Below are positions 1-9,196 of a stretch of 64,000 bases of DNA, in pieces. The first letter of the stretch is position 1; each line of letters begins with the position of its first letter. The position numbers were made by a program, and so were the translations under genes. The notes under the pieces were generated by a model, which was not told where the DNA came from, did not search any database, and was given only the letters and a program-made list of their open reading frames with translations. The stretch is from assembly GCA_018698675.1 (NCBI GenBank), contig JABIPA010000073.1, positions 1 through 64,000 of the forward strand, written 5' to 3'. The stretch comes from a bacterium (GTDB taxonomy: Bacteria; Margulisbacteria; Marinamargulisbacteria; JABIPA01).

Positions 1-9
1 ATAAAGGTT

Positions 10-513
10 TTATTGAGCGCCCGAAATTGACGCACAAACGTGTTCAACTGACTCTAAATTCAACTCTTTTTTAAATGATGCGGTGATTTCTCTTCCTAAG
101 ACATTCATTCCTATATGAGAAAGCTGAGTCCGCAATGAAGAAAGCATATGGTGCCCACAACTGGCGCTGAAACTAGAAATAACAGCAGGTTTGTTATTAA
201 ATGCTCCTCGCCAATCTTTTTGAGATACACTTATCCAAGCAATAAAATTAGATAATACAGGCGGAATACCTCCGTTATACTCAGGTGCGACAAAAATAAA
301 AGCATCAGTCTCGTTTAATAATTGAATACAATTAGAAACCCGTTTAGGAATACCATTTTTTTTATGCTCTTTTCCCGAATATAATGGTAAATCTAAACTT
401 ACTAGATCTATGATAGATGAGGCGTTGTTGTGTTTTTTAAGCTCTAGGTTAAACGCGTCGGCGACCTTAGCATTTTGACCTTGGCTCGATAAAAGAATTG
501 TAATTTGTTTCAT
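10..513 (-). CDS. NADPH-dependent FMN reductase family protein
   Basis: Predicted flavodoxin-fold NAD(P)H:FMN or quinone reductase of 167 residues, a normal length for the family. The N-terminal strand (MKQITILLSSQG) enters the phosphate-binding loop, and residues 74-90 carry the hallmark FVAPEYNGGIPPVLSNFI segment, where PEYN-G-P-L binds the flavin. Such enzymes are cytoplasmic homodimers or tetramers that reduce FMN, quinones, azo dyes or metal ions. It is transcribed away from the next gene and has no operon partner in the window. The family assignment is firm; the physiological substrate cannot be read from the sequence. Confidence 0.85.
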   Translation of the reverse strand: MKQITILLSSQGQNAKVADAFNLELKKHNNASSIIDLVSLDLPLYSGKEHKKNGIPKRVSNCIQLLNETDAFIFVAPEYNGGIPPVLSNFIAWISVSQKDWRGAFNNKPAVISSFSASCGHHMLSSLRTQLSHIGMNVLGREITASFKKELNLESVEHVCASISGAQ

Positions 514-606
514 TTAGAGAAAAAAGTATACCAAATAATATTCCAAAAATTAAATACATTTTCCTTTGAAACTTTATCGATATATTAGTATATAAGGAGA
601 AAATAT

Positions 607-1158
607 ATGGATATAGGACAATTTCAAATTGGGTTGCCAAATGCTATGGATATTTCAACAGGTTCGTCAGATTTATTGGCGACACCAGGTGTGGAAAATT
701 TTGGTAATGTAATAGCAGAACAAATAGACGAATTAGTAGAAGAGAAAAAGAGTCCCTTAGTTATTGCTTTAGAAAATGCGTTAATGTCAGAAGATATTGC
801 AGACAAAGATAAAGCGATATTACAGAAGTTTGTAGACTTTCTCCAAATGCAAGAATTACGGGCATTGAACGATAAAGTGCCTTTTAAAAAATGTAGTTGT
901 GATAAAGAAGAACTAATAGAAAAGATAAAAGAAGCAATCCTAAGTGGCGATATAACCCCAGAACAAGCGGTCAAGTTAATGTTTATGCTCACTTTCTTAG
1001 GAATACTGGGTCAGGACGATATAGAAGAACTGATGGCTCATATAAAGAGCTCTGAAGAGTCTGAAGAAGTATCAGTAGATACATCCGTGAATGTAGACGT
1101 ATCGATTGCTCAAATAAATATGTTATCAATATCAATGAGTGAAACGTCTGTAGGGTAA
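607..1158 (+). CDS. Hypothetical acidic protein
   Basis: A 183-residue protein I do not recognise. It has no signal peptide or convincing membrane segment. It is strongly acidic and mostly helical in appearance, with a CSCDKEEL segment around residue 97 followed by an amphipathic stretch (AILSGDITPEQAVKLMFML) that looks like a small helical domain. The C-terminal 35 residues are Ser/Val/Glu-rich and probably disordered. A strong ribosome binding site (aaggag) sits 7 bases before the ATG, so the gene is likely real. A long antisense ORF (624..992) is only a shadow. It stands alone between an FMN reductase and a tRNA, and no function can be proposed. Confidence 0.7.
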   Translation: MDIGQFQIGLPNAMDISTGSSDLLATPGVENFGNVIAEQIDELVEEKKSPLVIALENALMSEDIADKDKAILQKFVDFLQMQELRALNDKVPFKKCSCDKEELIEKIKEAILSGDITPEQAVKLMFMLTFLGILGQDDIEELMAHIKSSEESEEVSVDTSVNVDVSIAQINMLSISMSETSVG

Positions 1159-1179
1159 TACAAGTACCTGAATTAATTT

Positions 1180-1256
1180 TGGTGGGCCCACAAGGACTTG
1201 AACCTTGGACCTGCCGGTTATGAGCCGGACGCTCTAACCAACTGAGCTATGGGCCC
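1180..1256 (-). tRNA. tRNA with CAU anticodon (Met or Ile2)
   Basis: Read on the minus strand, the cloverleaf has acceptor stem GGGCCCA/TGGGCCC (7 perfect pairs), D-arm GCTC..GAGC, anticodon loop CTCATAA (CAU), T-arm CAAGG-TTCAAGT-CCTTG, discriminator A, and an encoded CCA. The first anticodon-stem pair is T-C, a mismatch. It lacks the C-A first-pair mismatch of initiator tRNA, so it is either elongator Met or the lysidine-modified Ile2 tRNA. The sequence alone does not settle which. Confidence 0.9.
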
Positions 1257-1273
1257 CAAAAAAATATGTTTTA

Positions 1274-1279
1274 ATTATA
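1274..1279 (-). promoter_or_regulatory. Possible -10 box for the CAU tRNA
   Basis: A perfect TATAAT lies on the minus strand about 18 bases upstream of the tRNA 5' end. No good -35 is found at the usual spacing (TGTACG is the best), so this is a suggestion only. Confidence 0.35.
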
Positions 1280-1322
1280 ACTATCTTGAGGAGCCACGTA
1301 CAGACCTGAAATAGGTAATGAA

Positions 1323-2234
1323 TTACATATAATCCTTAAGTCTTTTTATACGAACAGGATGTCTTAGTTTTTCTAATGCTTTTGTTTCAATTTGCCGAAT
1401 TCTTTCTCTAGTAACCAAAAATATTTTTCCTATTTCTTCAAGTGTTTTTGGAGTATCCCCTTCAAATCCAAAACGTAATCTTAAAATTTTTATCTCACGC
1501 TCAGTCAAATCTTCCATTATAGTTAGAATTTCTTTTTTAAGGGACTTTGCAGAAACACGGTCTACTGGTAGGCGCTGATTTTTATCGGCTAAAGAATCAA
1601 GCAAACTGAAATCATTTGCTCCTGAAGGGGCGTCTAAGGAAATAGGTGTTCTTGATAGTTTCATAAGTTCTTCGATTTTATCGGGGGTAAGTCCTGTTTT
1701 TTCAGATATTTCTTCGCTATTTGGAGATCGAAGAAGATTTTGAACAAGTTCCTTGCTGACGCACCTTATTTTATTTATATTTTCTATAATATGAACGGGT
1801 AACCGGATTGTCCGCGCATTGTCAGCAATTGAGCGGGAAATCGCTTGGCGAATCCACCAAGTTGCATATGTACTAAATTTATACCCTCTTTGGTAATCAA
1901 ACTTTTCGACTGCTCGAATCAAACCTATGTTTCCTTCTTGAATGAGGTCTAATAGTGTAATACCTCTTCCATTATATTTTTTGGCAATACTGACTACTAA
2001 TCTAAGGTTTGAAACGATTAGATTCTGGCGTGCTATAACGTCATTGGATTCGGCTATTTTTTTTGATAAAGAGTGCTCTTGTTCTCTAGTTAGTAAAGGA
2101 ATTTTACTTATTTGGTCAAAATAGGCATTTACGGAGTCAATGGCATAAGAACGGTTTGAATGGTTAGAAAAGGGTGGGGATGGAAGTGGCTGGTCAGATA
2201 GGATAGGATTTTTTATTTTAGAGCTTGTTTTCAA
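1323..2234 (-). CDS. rpoD: Principal RNA polymerase sigma factor (RpoD/SigA)
   Basis: Housekeeping sigma-70 factor of 303 residues. Region 1.2 is at 34-65 ([16 protein letters not shown]), region 2 at 70-135 with the core-binding [18 protein letters not shown] and promoter-melting [13 protein letters not shown], region 3 near 145-215, and the region 4.2 helix-turn-helix at about 260-290 ([20 protein letters not shown]). The acidic region 1.1 is missing, as in several non-proteobacterial SigA proteins. The start is a TTG one base after the dnaG stop, with an AAGGAG ribosome binding site lying inside the dnaG 3' end, so translation is probably coupled. It is the last gene of ppdK-dnaG-rpoD. A non-essential group 2 sigma is possible, but the dnaG linkage favours the principal factor. 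Confidence 0.93.
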   Translation of the reverse strand: MKTSSKIKNPILSDQPLPSPPFSNHSNRSYAIDSVNAYFDQISKIPLLTREQEHSLSKKIAESNDVIARQNLIVSNLRLVVSIAKKYNGRGITLLDLIQEGNIGLIRAVEKFDYQRGYKFSTYATWWIRQAISRSIADNARTIRLPVHIIENINKIRCVSKELVQNLLRSPNSEEISEKTGLTPDKIEELMKLSRTPISLDAPSGANDFSLLDSLADKNQRLPVDRVSAKSLKKEILTIMEDLTEREIKILRLRFGFEGDTPKTLEEIGKIFLVTRERIRQIETKALEKLRHPVRIKRLKDYM

Positions 2235-2235
2235 A

Positions 2236-4011
2236 CTACTTCTCCTTCATTGATTGTACCAATTGTTGAAGTTCAACAAGTAAATTGTTTACGACTTCGT
2301 CATTATTATTATTATTATTATTATTATTTTCTTCCTGTTCAATCTTTTGCTTGAGCCGCTCAACTTCTTCTTTTTTAATCGAGTCTTGTAGTGAGTTAAT
2401 ACAATCTTTCCATGAATATGAGGTAGGTTCATCATATTTATGAGACATATTTACAAAAATCTTTATTAATATTGCTTTGTTTTTTTCTTTTAACGAGTCT
2501 ATAAGCTCTTTTCCAGATAAAGGAATCGATGAAATCTCAACGAATATTTCTTTAAATTCCTTTGTTCTTATTAAGTCGACAGATGCGACGCTGAGAATCG
2601 ATTGTTTTGTTTCTAAATCATTTGCCATGAAGTAGATCAACATCTCTTCTGCTTTGAATTGTTTATTCTCTTTTTGAGTTAAAGAATAGAAATTTTTCTT
2701 TAAATTATAGCTTTTGTTTTTAAGTTTTGCCATCACGAGTGTTTCATCAATTTTAAGTTCTCGAGAAAATTTGGAGACATAGTGTCTAAGTACTATGGGG
2801 TCTGTTAACATTCGAAGGTAAGGGACTAAGTTTTTAACAATCGACGAAATTCCTTGAACGTCTAGAGTCTTTTCTTGGCTTTTGAATGTGTGAAACATAA
2901 AATCGATAGATGGCATTGCATTTTCGAGGGCTTTCGTAAAAGACTCTTTTCCATGGGTGACTAAAAAGTCAGCTGGGTCATTTTCTTTATAGCGAAGAAC
3001 TCGAACATCCATATTGAAAGGAGCGATTAAAGAGATAGCCTTTTGAGCCGCCTTTTGTCCTGCACCATCATTATCAAACGCTAAAATAATGGATTTGGTC
3101 ATTCTAGAAAGGAGACGTATGTGATTTTCTGTTAGAGCGGTTCCCATCGACGCAATCGTGTTAGGGAATCCATTATCAATAATCATAAGTGCGTCGAAAA
3201 AACCTTCCGTCACTATAATGAAACCTGCTTTATTAACATGCTTTTTTGCTTGATCCAACCCGTATAAAACGGAGCGCTTGTTAAAAATTAGTGTTTCTTC
3301 AGAGTTTATATACTTAGCAGGGCTTTGATTCGCGGGAAGAACACGTCCACTAAATCCGACGATTCTCCCGAGATGGTCTGAAATGGGAAACATAATACGT
3401 TCTCGAAACCGTGAATATAGATATCCTTTTTCTGAAAGAACGCCCATTCCAGCAGATTTAATATCTGAGTCGGAGAATCCATGATTCTTTAGGACCGTTA
3501 ATAGGTCATTGTTATTTGGAGAATATCCAACATTATATTTTTGAATAATTTCTGGGGAAAGACCCCTTTTAGTTAAATAATCTGTTTCACCTTTAGATTG
3601 AGAGAGTTGTTGCTTAAAGAACTCTCTAGAATAGACTAATAAGTCCCGTAGCGTTTCTTTTAATTTATCGTTTTCACTGGAAAATCCGGAGTTTTTTGAT
3701 TCGGTCCGTTCTAGTTCGATTCCAGCGTAACTTGCGATGTTTTCAATGGCTTCTTTGAAGGTAAGGTTGTCGATTTTTTGAAGGAAGCTGATAAGGTCGC
3801 CAGATTCTTGGCATCCAAAACAATGCCATAATTTTTTTTCTGGACTAACAGTAAATGAGGGGGATTTTTCTGAATGAAAGGGGCACAAACCGAGATGGTT
3901 TCTGCCCCTTTTTTTCAAACTGACATATTGAGAGATTATCTCAACCATGCCAGGGTAATGTCTTACTTGTTCAATAGATTGCTGAGCAATCGACGAGAAA
4001 GAGTTAGTCAC
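2236..4011 (-). CDS. dnaG: DNA primase
   Basis: Replicative primase of 591 residues that makes RNA primers for Okazaki fragments. The N-terminal CHC2 zinc-binding domain uses C43, H46, C64 and C67 (CPFH...HCFGC). It is followed by the catalytic core and a Toprim domain near 255-335 ([12 protein letters not shown] and [11 protein letters not shown], supplying the metal-binding Glu and Asp residues). The C-terminal DnaB-interacting region is poorly conserved and holds a run of nine asparagines just before the last 20 residues, encoded by a pure triplet repeat. The start overlaps the ppdK stop by 8 bases. It forms the conserved macromolecular-synthesis pair with rpoD. Confidence 0.97.
   Translation of the reverse strand: MTNSFSSIAQQSIEQVRHYPGMVEIISQYVSLKKRGRNHLGLCPFHSEKSPSFTVSPEKKLWHCFGCQESGDLISFLQKIDNLTFKEAIENIASYAGIELERTESKNSGFSSENDKLKETLRDLLVYSREFFKQQLSQSKGETDYLTKRGLSPEIIQKYNVGYSPNNNDLLTVLKNHGFSDSDIKSAGMGVLSEKGYLYSRFRERIMFPISDHLGRIVGFSGRVLPANQSPAKYINSEETLIFNKRSVLYGLDQAKKHVNKAGFIIVTEGFFDALMIIDNGFPNTIASMGTALTENHIRLLSRMTKSIILAFDNDGAGQKAAQKAISLIAPFNMDVRVLRYKENDPADFLVTHGKESFTKALENAMPSIDFMFHTFKSQEKTLDVQGISSIVKNLVPYLRMLTDPIVLRHYVSKFSRELKIDETLVMAKLKNKSYNLKKNFYSLTQKENKQFKAEEMLIYFMANDLETKQSILSVASVDLIRTKEFKEIFVEISSIPLSGKELIDSLKEKNKAILIKIFVNMSHKYDEPTSYSWKDCINSLQDSIKKEEVERLKQKIEQEENNNNNNNNNDEVVNNLLVELQQLVQSMKEK
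2302..2328 (-). repeat. Trinucleotide microsatellite (AAT)9 in dnaG
   Basis: Nine perfect ATT units on the plus strand (AAT on the coding strand) encode nine consecutive asparagines near the C-terminus of primase. Unit gains or losses would keep the frame and only change the length of the Asn linker. Confidence 0.95.
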
Positions 4012-6634
4012 ACGCTACTTGAGCAGCTACTAATCTTGCGATTGGAACTCGGTAAGGTGAACATGATACATAGTCAAAACCAGCTTTGTAACAGAATTCG
4101 ATTGAGTTTGGTTCTCCACCATGCTCACCACAAATTCCAATTTTCAAGTTTGGTTTTGCACGACGTCCGTCTTCAACTGCGATGTTAATTAATCGTCCAA
4201 CACCTTTTTGGTCTAATTCTTGGAATGGATCAGATGCCAAGATTCCTTTTTCAACATATTCAGGTAAAAATACACCAGCATCATCACGTGAAATTCCAAA
4301 AGTAAGTTGAGTTAGGTCATTAGTTCCAAAAGAAAAGAAATCAGCTTCTTTTGCAATTTCTTCAGCTGTTAAAGCTGCTCTTGGAATTTCAATCATCGTA
4401 CCAATTAAATAATCAACAGTTGTTCCAGTTTCTTTAAAAACGTTTTCAACAATTGCTTCGATTTTTTGGCGTAACATTTTAAATTCTTGAACTTCTCCAA
4501 TTAGAGGGATCATGATTTCAGGTTTAACTGATTTACCTTCTTTAGAAAGTCGGCACGCTGCATTCATAATTGCTTGAGCTTGCATTTCATAAATTTCTGG
4601 GTAAGAAACGCCTAATCTACATCCACGATGTCCTAACATAGGATTCGTCTCTTTTAGAGAATTTATTTTTTGCTCAACAATTTTTGTTGAAACGTTTAAA
4701 TCTTTTGCAGCTTGTTCAATAGACGCTTTATCGTGTGGTAAAAATTCATGAAGAGGCGGATCCAAAAGTCTTACCGTAACTGGCATATCTTCAAGAATTG
4801 TAAAAATGTCATAAAAATCTTTTTCTTGCATTGGTTCAATTTTAGCAAGAGCTTTTTTACGTCCTTCTAAAGAACCAGATAAAATCATTTCTCGAACGGC
4901 TTGAATACGTTCTTTTTCAAAAAACATATGCTCTGTTCTACAAAGTCCAATTCCTTCAGCACCGAATTTTTTAGCTACAGTACAATCTTCGGCTGTCTCA
5001 GCGTTTGTACGAATTTTAAGAGTTCTTATTTCGTCTGCCCATGACATTAACTCTTCGAATTCATCAGTTAATTCAGCTTGCATTAGAGGCGCTTTACCTT
5101 CGATGATTTCTCCAGTAGTACCATTGATTGTTAGCCAATCATTTTCTGTGTATGTTTTACCGTTAATAACAACAGATTTGTCGGTTTCGGAAATATGAAG
5201 AGATCCACAACCAGCGACACAACTTTTTCCCATTCCACGAGCAACAACTGCTGCGTGACTGGTCATTCCACCACGCGCCGTTAAAATTCCTTCAGCGGCA
5301 TTCATTCCGCCGATATCTTCTGGAGAAGTTTCTTCTCTTACAAGAAGAACTGGCTTATCTTCAGATTTTGCTTGTTCTGCATCTTCAGCAGTGAAAGCTA
5401 ATTGTCCAACAGCTGCTCCTGGAGAAGCCGGAAGTCCTTTAGCTAGAACGGTTGTTTTTGCTTTAGGGTCTATCATTGGGTGAAGAAGTTGATCAATTTG
5501 TTCTGCAGTTACACGATTAATCGCTTCTTTTTTTGTAATCATTCCTTCTTTAACCATATCAACTGCAATTTTAATAGCTGCGGCTGCAGTTCGTTTACCA
5601 TTTCTGGTTTGAAGTAAATATAATTTTTTATCTTGAATAGTAAACTCAAGATCTTGCATATCGCTGAAGTGATTTTCTAGTTTTTTATAGATAGTTACCA
5701 ATTCTTGATAAATATCTGGCATGATTTTTTCAAGTTGAGCGATTGGGTTTGGCGTACGAATTCCAGCAACAACGTCTTCACCTTGTGCGTTAATTAGATA
5801 TTCACCATAAAAGGCTTTATCTCCATTAGATGGGTTCCTAGTAAATGCGACACCAGTTCCTGATGTGTCTCCTAAGTTTCCAAATACCATAGCTTGAACA
5901 TTAACAGCAGTTCCCCACTCGTCAGGAATCTTATTGATTTGTCGATATTTGATAGCTCTTGCAGCATCCCATGAACCAAAAACAGCGCCAACTGACATTG
6001 TCAGTTGTTCCATAGGGTCTAGAGGAAAATCGTTTCCGCTTTTTTCTACCAATGCTTTATATTCTGCAACAAGTTCTTTTAATGCATCAACGGAAAGGTC
6101 AGTATCTTCAGAAACACCGTTTGCTTTCTTTTTGTCAGCCAAAATGTGTTCGAATGAATGATGTTCAAGTCCAAGAACAACATTAGAGAACATTTGAATG
6201 AATCGTCGATAACTGTCCCAAGCAAATCTCTCAGAACCAGATTGTATTGCCAAACCTTTAACAGCTTCGTCATTTAAACCTAAATTTAATACGGTATCCA
6301 TCATTCCAGGCATAGATACTCTGGAACCAGAACGAACAGAGAAAAGTAGTGGGTTTTTAGAATCTCCAAATTTAAGATTTAGAGCTTCTTCAACACGGTG
6401 AATATTTTGTTTGATTTCTTCAATCAAACTTTCAGATAATGATTTATCACACGCATAATATTTTTCGCATTCGTCAGTACAAATAGTAAATCCTGGAGGA
6501 ACTGGAACTCCAAGTAGGGTCATTTCAGCTAAATTTGCCCCTTTTCCTCCCAAAAGTGTTCTCATTTTTCCCGTTCCATCGGACGTGTTATTTCCAAAGA
6601 AATAAACAGATTTTGTTTTCGTTAATGTAGTCAT
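4004..6634 (-). CDS. ppdK: Pyruvate, phosphate dikinase
   Basis: An 876-residue enzyme interconverting pyruvate + ATP + Pi and PEP + AMP + PPi. The order is an N-terminal ATP-grasp domain (LLGGKGANLAEMTLLGVPVPPGF), a central phosphohistidine swivel domain with the catalytic His in GGMTSHAAVVARGMGK, and a C-terminal TIM barrel with the PEP/pyruvate-binding NPMLGHRGCRLG and the proton-donor Cys in GICGEHGGEP. Its length matches bacterial PpdK. It is the first gene of an operon with dnaG and rpoD, with a strong Shine-Dalgarno (aaggag) and a good upstream promoter. PpdK suggests PPi-linked glycolysis or gluconeogenesis. Co-transcription with the primase and sigma factor genes is uncommon. Confidence 0.97.
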   Translation of the reverse strand: MTTLTKTKSVYFFGNNTSDGTGKMRTLLGGKGANLAEMTLLGVPVPPGFTICTDECEKYYACDKSLSESLIEEIKQNIHRVEEALNLKFGDSKNPLLFSVRSGSRVSMPGMMDTVLNLGLNDEAVKGLAIQSGSERFAWDSYRRFIQMFSNVVLGLEHHSFEHILADKKKANGVSEDTDLSVDALKELVAEYKALVEKSGNDFPLDPMEQLTMSVGAVFGSWDAARAIKYRQINKIPDEWGTAVNVQAMVFGNLGDTSGTGVAFTRNPSNGDKAFYGEYLINAQGEDVVAGIRTPNPIAQLEKIMPDIYQELVTIYKKLENHFSDMQDLEFTIQDKKLYLLQTRNGKRTAAAAIKIAVDMVKEGMITKKEAINRVTAEQIDQLLHPMIDPKAKTTVLAKGLPASPGAAVGQLAFTAEDAEQAKSEDKPVLLVREETSPEDIGGMNAAEGILTARGGMTSHAAVVARGMGKSCVAGCGSLHISETDKSVVINGKTYTENDWLTINGTTGEIIEGKAPLMQAELTDEFEELMSWADEIRTLKIRTNAETAEDCTVAKKFGAEGIGLCRTEHMFFEKERIQAVREMILSGSLEGRKKALAKIEPMQEKDFYDIFTILEDMPVTVRLLDPPLHEFLPHDKASIEQAAKDLNVSTKIVEQKINSLKETNPMLGHRGCRLGVSYPEIYEMQAQAIMNAACRLSKEGKSVKPEIMIPLIGEVQEFKMLRQKIEAIVENVFKETGTTVDYLIGTMIEIPRAALTAEEIAKEADFFSFGTNDLTQLTFGISRDDAGVFLPEYVEKGILASDPFQELDQKGVGRLINIAVEDGRRAKPNLKIGICGEHGGEPNSIEFCYKAGFDYVSCSPYRVPIARLVAAQVACD

Positions 6635-6666
6635 TCAGTATTCTCCTTAGTTTTTTCCAACGGTTT

Positions 6667-6695
6667 ATTATATTCATAAATAGTGGATTTAGCAA
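6667..6695 (-). promoter_or_regulatory. Sigma-70 promoter for ppdK-dnaG-rpoD
   Basis: On the minus strand, -35 TTGCTA and a perfect -10 TATAAT are separated by exactly 17 bases. They lie about 30 bases before the ppdK start, with a Shine-Dalgarno in between. This would drive the three-gene operon. Confidence 0.75.
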
Positions 6696-6875
6696 ATATG
6701 GAGTATCTGAACTAAAAAAGTGGAGACGGAGAGGATATTACTAAGATGTTTAGAAAAAGATAGTTTTTCTGGAAGATGTTAAATTAAAATTGACCATATG
6801 ATTTGTCACAAGAACCGTTAAAAAAGTTGGTACCATTTTATTGAAGTGAATTTAAATAGAGGGGGATGCGATACG

Positions 6876-7100
6876 TTATATGGACGGGAGGAGTGGTTGT
6901 GATGATTTATCGTTTCCAACGTGCTTCATAGCCCAACTAAGAAGGTCTAGCTCCAACGTGAGATCTTCTAGTGTGGATTTATCTTTATTGAGCTTGTAGT
7001 CGATTAAGGCATCGTGGCAGAATCCTGTGTCTATTTCAGAGTTATTTTGTTGAATCTTTGATTTGGAAGTTGAGCTATTTGGATGTAACGGACTTATCAT
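6876..7100 (-). CDS. Small hypothetical protein
   Basis: A 74-residue ORF with an ATG and a weak GGGGGA ribosome binding site 7 bases upstream. The first 25 residues are Ser/Asn/Lys-rich. The second half (LEDLTLELDLLSWAMKHVG) could form an amphipathic helix. There is no recognised domain and no signal peptide. It lies alone in a 760-base interval between ppdK and tRNA-Ala. It may be a real small protein or a chance ORF, as nothing besides the open frame supports it. Confidence 0.35.
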   Translation of the reverse strand: MISPLHPNSSTSKSKIQQNNSEIDTGFCHDALIDYKLNKDKSTLEDLTLELDLLSWAMKHVGNDKSSQPLLPSI

Positions 7101-7392
7101 TTATTTTCCCCCGAAAAATTGTTATCAAACTAGATGGACTACTACTAGAAGTGTTAATGCCATCTAAGAATATAGTTCCCAGCATTTTTGTTTTTTAAAC
7201 ATTCAATACAATTGGTTTATTAGATTTTAAATTTGTTTCCATTGAACAAATAAGTTGTAGATTGGGTTTTTGTGAAGGAAGTCATGTTGTAAGAAATAGA
7301 GAGTTTCTAATGGGAATAGATAATACAAAGATAGATGCCGATGGAATTCATATGGGTTGCCCATGCAAGGGGATTAAAAATAAACAAGTTTT
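7101..7392. other. Intergenic stretch without visible gene
   Basis: About 290 AT-rich bases between the small ORF and tRNA-Ala. The only structure I see is a loose inverted repeat (TAGATGG near 7132, CCATCTA near 7160). No convincing ORF, RNA gene or riboswitch is visible. Confidence 0.5.
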
Positions 7393-7468
7393 TGGTGGAG
7401 CCACGGGGGATCGAACCCCGGACCTCTAGAATGCCATCCTAGCGCTCTCCCAGCTGAGCTACGGCCCC
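7393..7468 (-). tRNA. tRNA-Ala (GGC)
   Basis: On the minus strand: acceptor GGGGCCG/TGGCTCC including the G3-U70 wobble pair that defines alanine identity, D-arm GCTC..GAGC, anticodon stem CTAGG/TCTAG with loop ATGGCAT (anticodon GGC), T-arm GGGG-TTCGATC-CCCC region, and an encoded CCA. All arms fold. Confidence 0.95.
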
Positions 7469-7582
7469 AAATTTGAGTAAAATAGTATACATTAATTAGA
7501 TGAGTTTACGCCATAAAAAAGCAATCGATGACGTATTTTGAGACGACTAATTTTAAAATGTGTAACGAAATGTTGGAAGCTA

Positions 7583-7951
7583 TTAGTGATGGAAAACAAT
7601 AGATTTAGACTCTAAAAGAGTATCTAATGCATAAAATTCACGCATTTCTGGCGTCATGATATGAACAATAATTGAGTTTAGATCAAGTATCATCCACCCA
7701 CTTGCAGTAGTTCCTGACGTTAATGCTTCATCATATATGTCGGTCGACGGCATTTTTGTCATGAGAGAACTGCTTTTTTTGTCTAGTTCTTCCGAAATTG
7801 CTTTAATATGAATATTGTTTTTAGCTGTCATTAGGACAACATAATCGGCTAAAAATGCTGGGTTTTCCATTTGGAATGCTTTTATATCTGTTGCTTGAAT
7901 TTCTGAACCTGCGTCAATTAATTCTTGTAAATAGGTGTTGATTGTTTCCAT
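7583..7951 (-). CDS. rsfS: Ribosomal silencing factor RsfS
   Basis: A 122-residue member of the RsfS/YbeB/Iojap family, which binds ribosomal protein uL14 on the 50S subunit and blocks subunit joining when nutrients are short. Diagnostic segments are LADYVVLMTAKNNIHIKAI and ASGWMILDLNSIIVHIMTPEMREFYALD; the latter usually reads GW-ll-Dyg-iivHvf-ee-R-fY-le. The length is typical. It sits directly downstream of the LCP gene (9 bases) and yqeK, the same yqeK-LCP-rsfS order found in many Firmicutes and Cyanobacteria. Confidence 0.95.
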   Translation of the reverse strand: METINTYLQELIDAGSEIQATDIKAFQMENPAFLADYVVLMTAKNNIHIKAISEELDKKSSSLMTKMPSTDIYDEALTSGTTASGWMILDLNSIIVHIMTPEMREFYALDTLLESKSIVFHH

Positions 7952-7960
7952 ATTAGTTCC

Positions 7961-9196
7961 TTAATAAGTCTTTTTAATGGACCGTTTTTTTAATGGCCAA
8001 TCACTGCCCAGAATTAACGAGGCTGACATTTTTTTGTGAGCATTATCATAGACGATAATTTGAGAAGGGTCAATCGAGAGGCGTTCAGAAATTGTTTGGT
8101 AATCTTTTGTTGAATTACTCCAAATAATTAAAGTTGTTTCTTCGAAATCAAATGTAGACGGCATATGCTTTTCTTTAAATCTGTAGTTGGGAAGGGCTTT
8201 TGAAATTAGTTGTTTATCTGCAATTTCTCCAGAATAATTAATAATTTCGATTTCGTTTGAATATATTTTTTCTGGGTCTGATTGAAAGTCATTCCCGAGT
8301 AATGTATCGTTGAGAAAACCCTCCTTTTTTAGCAAATTAATCTTCCAATAGGAGACTCTATCTTTTATAAATATTTTTCCTGGAAGAGTTGCGTACGAAA
8401 AATTGTTATTTCGAAAAGCATTTTGCGCGACAAGGCTGACTTTTAGGAATTCTGTTTTAGGAATGTTCATCGAAACAAAGCTTGTTAAAAGGGTATAGAG
8501 TTTAGGGAGATCGAATAGACTAGTCGATGAAAATAATTTTGAGGCGAGATTTTTGAGGAAGTTTTGCTGACGAGCAATTCGTCCGATATCACCTTTGGAG
8601 TCTTTTCTAAATCTTAAGTACTGCAGGGCCTGATCTCCGTTAAGAATATGGGAGCCTTTCGCTAAATTTATGTCCAGACCACCTGCAACATCTTGGTAAA
8701 GTAAATGCTTTTTAACGGTTATAGAAAGCCCCCCAACCGAGTCCACTATTTCTTTGACTCCATTGACGTCTAATCTAATGGTATATGGAATTTTTATTCC
8801 TAAGAAATTTTCGACCGTTTGAGTTAACAGTTTAGAGCCTCCGAACGCATAGGCATGGTTAATTTTAGTCGCTCGACGACGATTGGGTATATCGACGTAG
8901 CTGTCTCTAGGAATTGAGAGCGCTCCTACGTAAGAAGTGATCGGATCAACATGGACGACGACAATACTATCTGCGCGTTTTACACTTTTTGTCGCATCAA
9001 CCCCAAAAACAAGAATGTTTGTTCCTCTAATAGGCTCCCCTGGGAGAAGCGTGTATAAGGCATTGACGAAACGAGATGAGAGTAAAATTGAGGAAAAAAT
9101 AAACATCGAAAACAAAACAATTGTGAAAATTCCAATTACTTTTGAAAAGATAATCGAAATATTTATTATTTTGTTTTTAAGTAGTGATTTCTGCAT
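7961..9196 (-). CDS. LytR-CpsA-Psr (LCP) family transferase
   Basis: A 411-residue membrane protein that in known members transfers undecaprenyl-linked glycopolymers to peptidoglycan or other acceptors. There is a short cytoplasmic N-terminus, a membrane segment at about 13-37, and the LCP catalytic domain at about 60-240 with its conserved Arg/Asp positions (DATKSVKRADSI, SIPRDSYVDIP, KINHAYAFGG, DVNGVKEIVDSVGGL, RFRKDSKGDIGRIARQQ). A C-terminal LytR_C domain starts at about 310 (IEIINYSGEIADKQLISKAL). The start overlaps yqeK by 31 bases. An LCP enzyme beside LPS genes in one genome is notable. Confidence 0.93.
   Translation of the reverse strand: MQKSLLKNKIINISIIFSKVIGIFTIVLFSMFIFSSILLSSRFVNALYTLLPGEPIRGTNILVFGVDATKSVKRADSIVVVHVDPITSYVGALSIPRDSYVDIPNRRRATKINHAYAFGGSKLLTQTVENFLGIKIPYTIRLDVNGVKEIVDSVGGLSITVKKHLLYQDVAGGLDINLAKGSHILNGDQALQYLRFRKDSKGDIGRIARQQNFLKNLASKLFSSTSLFDLPKLYTLLTSFVSMNIPKTEFLKVSLVAQNAFRNNNFSYATLPGKIFIKDRVSYWKINLLKKEGFLNDTLLGNDFQSDPEKIYSNEIEIINYSGEIADKQLISKALPNYRFKEKHMPSTFDFEETTLIIWSNSTKDYQTISERLSIDPSQIIVYDNAHKKMSASLILGSDWPLKKRSIKKTY

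Noticed and set aside
624-992. 122-residue ORF on the minus strand
   Set aside because: Fully antisense to the 607..1158 gene, which has a strong ribosome binding site; composition looks like a shadow frame.
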